A stretch of 5,079 nt of DNA, from contig DAOTYI010000230.1 in the NCBI GenBank assembly GCA_034434895.1, positions 1 through 5,079 of the forward strand. The letters run 5' to 3'. The position numbers and the translations under genes are program-made. The notes below the pieces were generated by a model. It did no database searches and was not told where the DNA came from. It saw only the letters and a program-made list of their open reading frames with translations. The DNA comes from DAOTXL01 sp034434895 (GTDB lineage: Bacteria > Chloroflexota > Anaerolineae > JAAYZQ01). This document shows positions 1 through 5,079 of this stretch, piece after piece (the stretch's first letter is position 1; each line of letters opens with the position of its first letter).

Positions 1-282
1 CATGTACCGGCCCAGCCTGTGCAATGGCTGGTGGATGCCCGGTGTGTCCACAAAGATGATCTGGGCATCGGCCACATCACCTCGCGCCCGCTCCAGGGTC
101 AGGATGCCCAGCAGCCGGTTGCGGGTCGTCTGCGGCTTGTCGGAGACGATGGCGATCTTTTGGCCCAGGTAAGCGTTCATCAACGTGGACTTGCCCACGT
201 TGGGTTTGCCGATCACCGCCACAAAGCCGGAGCGATGGTCGGGGGGCAGCTCTTCGGGCAACAACAGCTCTGCTTCAGCCAT
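1..282 (-). CDS. era: GTPase Era, N-terminal part (runs off the window)
   Basis: The first 94 residues of Era are present; the rest lies beyond base 1. Era is an essential GTPase that binds the 3' end of 16S rRNA and helps 30S subunit assembly, partly membrane-associated. Visible in the sequence are the G1/P-loop GKPNVGKST (residues 25-33), the switch I/G2 stretch VSDKPQTTRNRLLGI (about 46-60), which is characteristic of Era, and G3 DTPGIH (79-84). The G4 motif and the C-terminal KH domain that would confirm it fully fall outside the window. An acidic, Leu/Glu/Pro-rich leader of about 18 residues precedes the usual FVAVIG start of the G domain. The ATG at 282-280 shares one base with the stop of the upstream transporter gene (TGATG) and has AGGGA five to six bases ahead, so translation is probably coupled. 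The related GTPase Der (EngA) was considered, but the KPQTTRNR and DTPGIH motifs favour Era. Confidence 0.96.
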   Translation of the reverse strand, partial: MAEAELLLPEELPPDHRSGFVAVIGKPNVGKSTLMNAYLGQKIAIVSDKPQTTRNRLLGILTLERARGDVADAQIIFVDTPGIHQPLHRLGRYM

Positions 283-980
283 CAGTCCCTGAGTCGAAGG
301 AGGAACGGGTTGAAATTGGTGTCCAGGTCATACACGTCCTCCTTTTCCGCCTGCTTCAAAAAGTTGGCCACCTGGTAGGTGACCGGGGTCATGGCTGCCT
401 CCACGCCGCATTTGAAGACATAATTGGAGAGGATCACGCTCCAGAACAGCGGCCAGGGCATCGTCCCGGCAAAGGCGATGGTCACGAACAGCAGCGTATC
501 CACCCCCTCCCCCACCAGGGTACTGCCGATGGTCCGCATCCACAGCCAGCGCCCGCGGGTCAGGACCTTCATGCGGGCCAGGGTGTAAGAGTTGCTGAAC
601 TCCCCGGCAAAGTAGGCGATGAGTGACCCCAGGACGATGCGCGGGGTCGTGCCCAGAATGGCCAGGTAGGCCTCCTGGTTCTCCCAACCCTCAGCCGGAG
701 GCAACGCCCCCACCGCCGCCAGGACGGCCACCATCAGCACGGCGCAGCCGAATCCGGTCCAGATGACCCGCCGGCTGCGGCGGTACCCGTATACTTCGGT
801 CAGAATGTCACCAAAGATGTAGCTGACGGGAAAGAGCAGGGTCCCCCCATCAAAGGTGAAGGGCCCCAGGCGCACGATTTTGCTCGAAGCGACATTGCTG
901 ATGAGCAATACGGCCACAAACAGGGCCAGGATCAGGTCAAAGTAGCGGTAGCTTTTCTCCCTCGGCTGGCTCACGATCAT
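282..980 (-). CDS. yhhQ: Queuosine precursor transporter, YhhQ/VUT (DUF165) family
   Basis: A 232-residue integral membrane protein, close to the roughly 220-residue length of E. coli YhhQ. Family members import preQ0/preQ1, precursors of the queuosine modification at position 34 of tRNAs with GUN anticodons. About six hydrophobic segments are visible (roughly residues 13-32, 43-65, 72-94, 111-132, 153-172, 178-207). Family-typical stretches are GDILTEVYGYRRSRRVI after helix 2, GSLIAYFAGEFSNSY in helix 4, and STLVGEGVDTLLFV in helix 5. The start is taken as ATG at 980, giving MIVSQPREKSYRYFDL and a short cytoplasmic leader; a G-rich stretch (GGACGGGGGG) directly precedes it. An in-frame TTG at 992 would add four residues but has no ribosome binding site. 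The gene starts 19 bases after the glycosyltransferase stop and its own stop overlaps the era start, so it sits mid-operon. The fold and family are clear; the transported substrate is inferred from the family, because no queuosine biosynthesis gene or riboswitch is in the window. Confidence 0.92.
   Translation of the reverse strand: MIVSQPREKSYRYFDLILALFVAVLLISNVASSKIVRLGPFTFDGGTLLFPVSYIFGDILTEVYGYRRSRRVIWTGFGCAVLMVAVLAAVGALPPAEGWENQEAYLAILGTTPRIVLGSLIAYFAGEFSNSYTLARMKVLTRGRWLWMRTIGSTLVGEGVDTLLFVTIAFAGTMPWPLFWSVILSNYVFKCGVEAAMTPVTYQVANFLKQAEKEDVYDLDTNFNPFLLRLRD
286..290 (-). promoter_or_regulatory. Ribosome binding site of era
   Basis: AGGGA on the minus strand lies three bases upstream of the TGATG stop/start overlap, inside the last codons of the transporter gene. 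It supports the ATG at 282 as the era start and suggests re-initiation by ribosomes finishing the transporter. Confidence 0.6.
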
Positions 981-999
981 CCCCCCGTCCAATCAGGCA

Positions 1000-3627
1000 T
1001 CACGGGCCGACCGAAATCGTGCCCACGTTCAGATGGTCGTCTCCTGGGGCGTCGCTGCCGGCTGTCACCGGCAGCCGCTCGCCGCCGACCGGGTTGTACA
1101 GGCCGACGATCAGGCGATACCGGCCGGCAGGCAGGCCGTCGGGCAGCAGCACGCCGTAGCGGTCCACGATCGGCCTGCCCACCGGCCAGGTGGCGGTCGG
1201 ACACTGGCCGCCGACCGGTTCGCTGTCGCGTTGGGCAACCAATCGTCCCTCGGCGTTCAGCAGGTGGACAAAGACCTTCAGGTTCTCCGCAACGGTCTGG
1301 TGTGCCCGCCAGAAAAGGGTCAACGGCACCACATCGCCGGCCCGGAAATTCTGAGCAGGCAGGTCAAAGCCGGTCAGCTCAATGCCGGGGCCGAAATGGG
1401 CCCCCGACATCTCGGTCGGCTGGTCGGGCGGCGGCAGGGCGGTGGTGCCATAGATCACCAGCCGCAGGCTGCCGAACCAGCGGTCGTCGGCGCGATAGGC
1501 ATTGCGGTCGAGCCACTCCTCCGCCGCTCCCCTGCCTGTGCCGAACAGGGCGAACAGGCGGCGATGGTCGTGACTGATAGAGGCCAGCTGATCTGGAACC
1601 ACTGTCGGGTCGGGCAGCAGGTACAGGGCGGCTCTGCTGCCCCCCTGGCGGCTCAGGGAGGCCAGCAGTTCCGGTGGGTCGAGGAGCAGTGCGTCATCAG
1701 GCCGAACGGTATCCGACAGGAACCGGACAGCTTCGGCCACAGTCACCTCGGGCAGGGCCGGGTCGGGCCAGTAGCGGAGCCGGTACAGGAAAGCGGTGTC
1801 GCCGTTGGGCAGAGGATAGGCCGCCTCCCGCGTAAAGGCCTGGGTGAACAAGGGGGGCGGGTCGTCGAGGATGCGCTCGATGGCCGCCTGGGTCTGTTCG
1901 TTCTGGTCCCTGTTCTGGCGGGTCAACAGCAGGTATTCATAGCCGTATAGCCGGGACAGCGGGTCGCCCCCTTCGTAGTTGGGGGCCAGGTCGGTCACGG
2001 CGACAGCCTGATAGCGGGTCAGGGTCAGGTAGAGGAAACTGCCGGCATGGATCTGGGCTGTATGGGCCAGCACCCCCAGCCGCACCGAGTCGCGGCCCAT
2101 CACCTGCCGCCGGGCATCGGCGCGGGCCAGCAGGTCGGCCTGGATATCGTAGCCGGGGTCGGTGCTGTCGGCATCGGGCAGTTCGATATGGTCACCCCGG
2201 GCAAACAACCCGGCCCGGCCCAACAGCGGCGACCAGAACCGGGTCTGACGGGCCAGGCCGTTGGCCTCGGAGTAGGAGACGACAAAGAATTGGACCAGCC
2301 CCCAGACCACAGCGACAGCCAACAGGATGCGGCCCAACCGCCGCCAGGGCAGAAGGAGCAGGCCCGCTGCCAGGAGCAACGCCAGGGGGGGCAGGGCCGG
2401 GGTGAAGGCCCGCGCCTCCTTGTAGATGGACAGGGTTAGAAACAGATAGGCGCCGACCGGCCACAGGAACAGCACCCACCAGCCGGTATCGGCCTGCCAC
2501 AGGGTGCGCCACGAGGGCCGCTTCCTGGCCAGCCAGATGAGCGCCATCACGGCCACAAGAGCCAGCAGCAGCGCCAGGACCAGCCCCAACCCTTCGTTGA
2601 CTGCCGCACGCAGGTAATAGGTGTAGGTATAGATGCTCGTCAGGTCCAATTTGCGGCCCCGGGGATCGCCCACGCCATAGCCGTAGAGCAGCACCCGTTG
2701 GACAAATTCAATGCGCGGCAACATCCACAGCGAGGCCACCGTCGCTGCCAGGCTCAAAGCCGACAGGCAGTTCACCGCCGGGTCCTTGGGCCGGCGTCGA
2801 AGCAGGTAGATCGTGGTGGCCACGAGCGCGGCCCAGGCCGGAAAGAGCCATACCCCCAGGATGAGGTCCTGGGCCTGGGTGCGGTTGGGAAAGTACCAGA
2901 GCGCTGCCAGGGCCACGCCCCCCCCCAGAGCGAGCACCAGGTCGGGCAGGGAGAGCCGCAGCCCGCCCCGCAACCGGCGCCCCAGGGAAGGGAGTACGCC
3001 GGAGCGCAGGATGGCGATGGCGACCGGCAGGGCGATAAAGACGGGATAGGTGCGGGTGGTCAGAAAGCCCAGGCCCAGGGCCAGCCCGAAGCCCAGGCTC
3101 ATCCCCCGCCGCTCGAATCCGTGGCTGGCGACCAGCAGGAACAGGGTCAGCGACACCATGGCCGCCAGGGCGAACTCGAAGTAGAAGGAGCGCGACATGC
3201 CGTATAACAGCGGGGTCAGCGCCGTCAGGAGCACCCCCCCCAGGCCCAGCCGCCAGCCGCCCAGGTGAAAGCCCAGACCATAGATAGAAACCAGGAGGAT
3301 CAGCCAGTAGGCGATGTTGACCATCGTCGCCACATCCTCGGACAGGCCGAACAGCCAGTACAGCGGCGTGGCCGAAGCGGGAAAAAGAGGAGGACGGATC
3401 GGGTCCAACACCGAGGCTTTGAACAGGCCCTCCCAGCTCAGGGGAGTGAGGGCCGCGTAATAGGCCAGCGACCGGCCCAGATGGGCGGGGCGGTCCCAAC
3501 CGGTGATCACCCTGTTCCTGGAAAGCCAGACCCAGTTATTGACGGCCTGAAAGGCCCCCACAGCCAGGATCAGGGCCCAGGGCGCCAGACGAACCAACCA
3601 CCTGGCCTGTCTGTCCGATCTCGACAT
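1000..3627 (-). CDS. Family-39-type (GT-C) membrane glycosyltransferase with C-terminal beta-sandwich
   Basis: An 875-residue membrane protein that probably transfers a sugar from a lipid-linked donor at the outer face of the membrane; acceptor and sugar are unknown. Residues 1-450 carry about 11 to 13 hydrophobic helices (for example 14-33, 103-121, 128-144, 150-168, 228-246, 345-366, 409-427, 431-450). The first outer loop holds GWDRPAHLGRSLAYY (43-57), where D45 takes the place of the usual catalytic Asp/Glu. The following IRPPLFPASATPLYWLFG (77-94) fits the PPL...YW region of GT39/ArnT-like enzymes. Residues about 451-740 are soluble and unrecognised, presumably extracytoplasmic. Residues about 745-872 form a beta-rich module (VFVHLLNAEGRLVAQ, LPAGRYRLIVGLYNP) of a kind often seen at the C-terminus of Chloroflexota glycosyltransferases. 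The ATG at 3627 follows GAAAGG at five bases, and the N-terminus is Arg-rich before helix 1. This is probably the first gene of a unit with the transporter and era. It could instead be a GT83-like or unclassified GT-C enzyme. Confidence 0.85.
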   Translation of the reverse strand: MSRSDRQARWLVRLAPWALILAVGAFQAVNNWVWLSRNRVITGWDRPAHLGRSLAYYAALTPLSWEGLFKASVLDPIRPPLFPASATPLYWLFGLSEDVATMVNIAYWLILLVSIYGLGFHLGGWRLGLGGVLLTALTPLLYGMSRSFYFEFALAAMVSLTLFLLVASHGFERRGMSLGFGLALGLGFLTTRTYPVFIALPVAIAILRSGVLPSLGRRLRGGLRLSLPDLVLALGGGVALAALWYFPNRTQAQDLILGVWLFPAWAALVATTIYLLRRRPKDPAVNCLSALSLAATVASLWMLPRIEFVQRVLLYGYGVGDPRGRKLDLTSIYTYTYYLRAAVNEGLGLVLALLLALVAVMALIWLARKRPSWRTLWQADTGWWVLFLWPVGAYLFLTLSIYKEARAFTPALPPLALLLAAGLLLLPWRRLGRILLAVAVVWGLVQFFVVSYSEANGLARQTRFWSPLLGRAGLFARGDHIELPDADSTDPGYDIQADLLARADARRQVMGRDSVRLGVLAHTAQIHAGSFLYLTLTRYQAVAVTDLAPNYEGGDPLSRLYGYEYLLLTRQNRDQNEQTQAAIERILDDPPPLFTQAFTREAAYPLPNGDTAFLYRLRYWPDPALPEVTVAEAVRFLSDTVRPDDALLLDPPELLASLSRQGGSRAALYLLPDPTVVPDQLASISHDHRRLFALFGTGRGAAEEWLDRNAYRADDRWFGSLRLVIYGTTALPPPDQPTEMSGAHFGPGIELTGFDLPAQNFRAGDVVPLTLFWRAHQTVAENLKVFVHLLNAEGRLVAQRDSEPVGGQCPTATWPVGRPIVDRYGVLLPDGLPAGRYRLIVGLYNPVGGERLPVTAGSDAPGDDHLNVGTISVGP

Positions 3628-3632
3628 CTCTG

Positions 3633-3638
3633 CCTTTC
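3633..3638 (-). promoter_or_regulatory. Ribosome binding site of the glycosyltransferase gene
   Basis: GAAAGG on the minus strand lies five bases upstream of the ATG at 3627-3625. It fixes the start of the glycosyltransferase. No sigma70-like promoter was seen between it and the tRNA terminator. Confidence 0.65.
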
Positions 3639-3649
3639 GTCGGCCGGTA

Positions 3650-3669
3650 GCCCAGGCTCAAGCCTGGGC
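3650..3669. repeat. Perfect 20-base palindrome, REP-like or leader hairpin
   Basis: GCCCAGGCTCAAGCCTGGGC reads as a perfect inverted repeat: nine bases, AGCCTGGGC and its complement, around a two-base centre. As RNA it would fold as an 8-bp GC-rich stem with a four-base loop. It lies between the tRNA terminator and the ribosome binding site of the glycosyltransferase, so it would be in that gene's leader. No T-run follows it on either strand, which argues against an ordinary terminator. It may be a dispersed intergenic palindrome or a leader hairpin; one copy in one window cannot decide. Confidence 0.7.
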
Positions 3670-3683
3670 CACACCGCCTGCAA

Positions 3684-3720
3684 CAAAAAAGCCGAACGGC
3701 CCCGTCAGGCTCGTTTCGGC
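3684..3720 (-). terminator. Rho-independent terminator of the tRNA-Leu gene
   Basis: On the minus strand, GCCGAA (3720-3715) pairs with TTCGGC (3696-3691), followed at once by six T residues (3690-3685). The stem extends inward with CG/CG after a one-base bulge and with GCC/GGC around a small loop. It begins 18 bases after the tRNA 3' end, as expected for a single-tRNA transcript. Some read-through could feed the glycosyltransferase gene 57 bases downstream. Confidence 0.88.
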
Positions 3721-3737
3721 CCAGGAAGAGAACGAGA

Positions 3738-3820
3738 TGCCCCCGAGAGGATTTGAACCTCCACGCCCTTTCGAGCACAGGTCCTCAACCTGCCGCGTAT
3801 GCCTGTTCCGCCACGGGGGC
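3738..3820 (-). tRNA. tRNA-Leu (anticodon GAG)
   Basis: An 83-nt class II tRNA gene, decoding CUC and CUU leucine codons. The acceptor stem pairs GCCCCCG (5' end, 3820) with CGGGGGC, followed by discriminator A at 3738. The D arm is GCG...CGC. The anticodon arm is GCAGG-TTGAGGA-CCTGT, with GAG at positions 34-36. The long variable arm GCTC-GAAA-GGGC, a four-base stem with a GAAA tetraloop, is typical of leucine tRNAs. The T arm is GGAGG-TTCAAAT-CCTCT. The 3' CCA is not encoded (TCT follows), so it must be added by nucleotidyltransferase. All stems pair with only wobble exceptions, so the gene looks functional. It is flanked by its own promoter and terminator. Confidence 0.97.
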
Positions 3821-3828
3821 CTGTAGCT

Positions 3829-3857
3829 ATTATACTCCCCTTTGTCCGGCCTGTCAA
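3829..3857 (-). promoter_or_regulatory. Perfect consensus sigma70-type promoter of tRNA-Leu
   Basis: On the minus strand TTGACA (3857-3852) and TATAAT (3834-3829) are separated by exactly 17 bases, matching the housekeeping consensus at all 12 positions and the optimal spacing. The -10 box ends eight bases before the tRNA 5' end (3820), so the expected start is near 3822 and the leader would be only one to three bases. CCTGACCTCAGG, a short inverted repeat (3874-3863), lies just upstream of the -35 box; its role is unknown. Confidence 0.93.
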
Positions 3858-4059
3858 CTCGGCCTGAGGTCAGGGGGGCGACGATCGATCCCGGAAATTC
3901 GGGCTGCCAGCCAGGGATTTACGCCGTCGTGTACCGGGCGCTTTGCGCCATGCAGGCCTTGAAGCATCCCGGACAGGACACGGAGGAGATTGACAGAAAT
4001 TCTTTGCGTACTTTGTGGTTTTGATGACACCGATTTCACGGGTGAACAGGATCGCGATG
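3858..4059. other. Intergenic stretch without a credible gene
   Basis: About 200 bases between the oxidoreductase stop and the tRNA promoter. It holds several small inverted repeats: CCCG/CGGG at 3890-3903, GGCT/AGCC at 3902-3912, and GGCGC/GCGCC at 3937-3949. ATCCC (3888-3892) could also pair with GGGAT (3914-3918), enclosing the second hairpin. None is followed by a T-run, so no intrinsic terminator for the oxidoreductase is visible. Bases about 3990-4050 are more AT-rich and, on the minus strand, contain CCACAAAGTACGCAAAGAA and ACCCGTGAAATCGGTGTCAT. These look like degraded members of the CACAAAG / TTCACGGATGAA type of bacterial intergenic repeat. A 60-codon frame on the plus strand (3842-4024) has no ribosome binding site or recognisable motif and is not called. 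Confidence 0.5.
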
Positions 4060-5079
4060 CTATCCGGCCCAGGCTCCACCCTCTCCCCGCAGGAAGCGGT
4101 CTATATCGGCTGCGGCGCGCTTGCCGGCGCCCATCGCCGAGATGACCGTCGCCGCGCCGGTGACGATATCGCCGCCGGCCCACACCCGCTCTTTGGTCGT
4201 CCTGCCTGTCTGCTCGTCGGCCACCACCGTGCCGTGGCGCGTCCGCTCCAGCCCACCCGACTCGGTAAAGACCAGCGGGTTGGGTTGGGTGCCGAGGGCC
4301 ATGATCACCATGTCCACCTCCATGTCGAACTCGGAGCCTTCGATGGGCAACGGACGGCGGCGGCCGCTGGCATCTGGTTCGCCGAGCTTCATGCGGATAC
4401 ACCGCATTCCGCGCACCCAGCCCTTCTCGTCGCCATAGATCTCGACCGGGTTGGTGAGAAAGTCAAAGAGAATGCCCTCCTCCTCGGCGTGGTGCACCTC
4501 TTCGGCGCGGGCAGGGACCTCGGCTGCCGAGCGGCGATAGACGATGTGCACCTCGTCGGCGCCCAGACGCAGGGCACAGCGCGAAGCATCCATGGCCACG
4601 TTGCCGGCCCCGACCACAGCGACCTTCCGGCCCACCTTGACCGGCGTGTCCCATTCGGGGAAAAGGTAGGCCTTCATCAGATTGACGCGGGTCAGGAATT
4701 CGTTGGCAGACAGGACGCCGTTATAGTTCTCACCGGGGATGTGCATAAACATCGGCAGGCCGGCGCCGGTGCCCAGGAAAACTGCATCGTAGCCCTGCTC
4801 GTTCAGCAGTTCATCCAGGGTGTAGGTCTTGCCGATGACGGTATCCAGCCGGATCTCGACCCCCAGGCTGCGGACGTAATCCACCTCGGCGTGGACGATC
4901 CGCTTGGGCAGGCGGAACTCGGGGATGCCATAGATCAGCACACCGCCGGGGGCGTGGAGCGATTCAAAGATCGTGACCTGATGGCCGTAGCGGGCCAGGT
5001 CGCCGGCGCAGGTCAGCCCCGCCGGACCACAGCCGATGACCGCCACCCTTTTGCCGCTGGAGGGCGGCAGGGGAGGGGG
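4060..5079 (-). CDS. gltD: GltD-like FAD/NADPH oxidoreductase, C-terminal part (glutamate synthase small subunit / NfnB family)
   Basis: The last 339 residues of a protein whose relatives are about 460-490 long. The missing N-terminus would carry the two 4Fe-4S clusters. Family members pass electrons between NAD(P)H, FAD and iron-sulfur centres, either for glutamate synthesis (GltD, homomeric GltA type) or ferredoxin:NADP+ transhydrogenation (NfnB). Counting from the window edge, visible motifs are the FAD dinucleotide fold VAVIGCGPAGL (12-22), GGVLIYGIPEFRLPK (45-59), the NADPH fold VVGAGNVAMDASRCALRLGA (155-174), YRRSAAEVPARAEEVHHAEEEG (about 181-202), ALGTQPNP (261-268), and the C-terminal FAD motif AGGDIVTGAATVISAMGAGKRAA (about 301-323). 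The frame stays open through 5079 (PPPLPPSSGKR precedes the first fold), so the internal GTG at 5046 is not the start. The C-terminus looks complete. Which electron partner it uses cannot be told without the upstream gene. Confidence 0.93.
   Translation of the reverse strand, partial: PPPLPPSSGKRVAVIGCGPAGLTCAGDLARYGHQVTIFESLHAPGGVLIYGIPEFRLPKRIVHAEVDYVRSLGVEIRLDTVIGKTYTLDELLNEQGYDAVFLGTGAGLPMFMHIPGENYNGVLSANEFLTRVNLMKAYLFPEWDTPVKVGRKVAVVGAGNVAMDASRCALRLGADEVHIVYRRSAAEVPARAEEVHHAEEEGILFDFLTNPVEIYGDEKGWVRGMRCIRMKLGEPDASGRRRPLPIEGSEFDMEVDMVIMALGTQPNPLVFTESGGLERTRHGTVVADEQTGRTTKERVWAGGDIVTGAATVISAMGAGKRAAADIDRFLRGEGGAWAG

Noticed and set aside
282..992. TTG at 992 as the transporter start
   Set aside because: No ribosome binding site precedes it, and it would add only Met-Asp-Gly-Gly. 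The ATG at 980 is preferred, though the TTG cannot be excluded.
1033..1950. Long plus-strand open frame of 305 codons opposite the glycosyltransferase gene
   Set aside because: Its product is rich in Gln, Gly, Arg and Val without any motif, it has no ribosome binding site, and it lies entirely antisense to a well-supported coding gene. Other frames on both strands across 1000-3627 are rejected for the same reason.
3650..3669. The 20-base palindrome as a second terminator
   Set aside because: No run of T follows the stem on either strand. The following bases on the minus strand lead straight to a ribosome binding site.
282..3820. Functional link between tRNA-Leu and the queuosine precursor transporter
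   Set aside because: Queuosine is placed in tRNAs with GUN anticodons (Asp, Asn, His, Tyr). This tRNA has anticodon GAG, so proximity alone is not evidence.
3842..4024. Plus-strand 60-codon frame in the intergenic region
   Set aside because: No ribosome binding site, no recognisable motif, and it runs across hairpins and a repeat-like patch. It also overlaps the tRNA promoter on the other strand.
4060..5046. GTG at 5046 as the start of the oxidoreductase
   Set aside because: This GTG encodes the first valine of the FAD-binding beta strand (KRVAVIGCGPAG). The frame is open to the window edge, and the family needs an N-terminal iron-sulfur domain upstream.
1..5079. CRISPR array, mobile element, attachment site or phage genes, including a possible tRNA-targeted integration
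   Set aside because: No regularly spaced repeats, transposase or integrase sequence is seen. No repeated copy of the tRNA 3' end was found by eye within the window.

Overview
The window is GC-rich and all its genes lie on the minus strand, so transcription runs from high to low coordinates. The gene content points to a bacterium. The long family-39-type membrane glycosyltransferase with a C-terminal beta-sandwich resembles proteins common in Chloroflexota (Anaerolineae and relatives). That assignment is an inference from protein style and base composition; no marker gene here proves it.

Layout in transcription order. (1) 5079-4060: the C-terminal 339 residues of a GltD-like FAD/NADPH oxidoreductase (glutamate synthase small subunit / NfnB-like family), cut by the window edge at its N-terminus. 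(2) 4059-3858: about 200 bases with no credible gene. This stretch holds a few small hairpins and what looks like a decayed intergenic repeat. (3) 3857-3684: a compact tRNA unit made of a perfect-consensus sigma70-type promoter, tRNA-Leu(GAG) starting almost at the predicted transcription start, and a Rho-independent terminator. (4) 3669-3650: a perfect 20-base palindrome just upstream of the next gene. (5) 3627-1000: an 875-residue multi-spanning membrane glycosyltransferase. (6) 980-282: a six-helix YhhQ/VUT family queuosine-precursor transporter. (7) 282-1: the first 94 residues of the ribosome-assembly GTPase Era, running off the window.

The last three genes look like one transcription unit. 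Only 19 bases separate the glycosyltransferase from the transporter, and the transporter stop and the era start share a base (TGATG). The products do not form one obvious pathway: envelope glycosylation, import of the preQ0/preQ1 precursor for tRNA queuosine, and 30S ribosome maturation. The transporter and Era are both linked to translation. The tRNA-Leu(GAG) is not a queuosine substrate, so its position next to the transporter unit has no evident functional meaning.

No CRISPR array, transposase, phage gene, integrase or recognisable novel system is visible. The most notable signals are the near-leaderless tRNA promoter, the 20-base palindrome, and a 7-codon minicistron that would bridge the glycosyltransferase-transporter gap. 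All three are modest.
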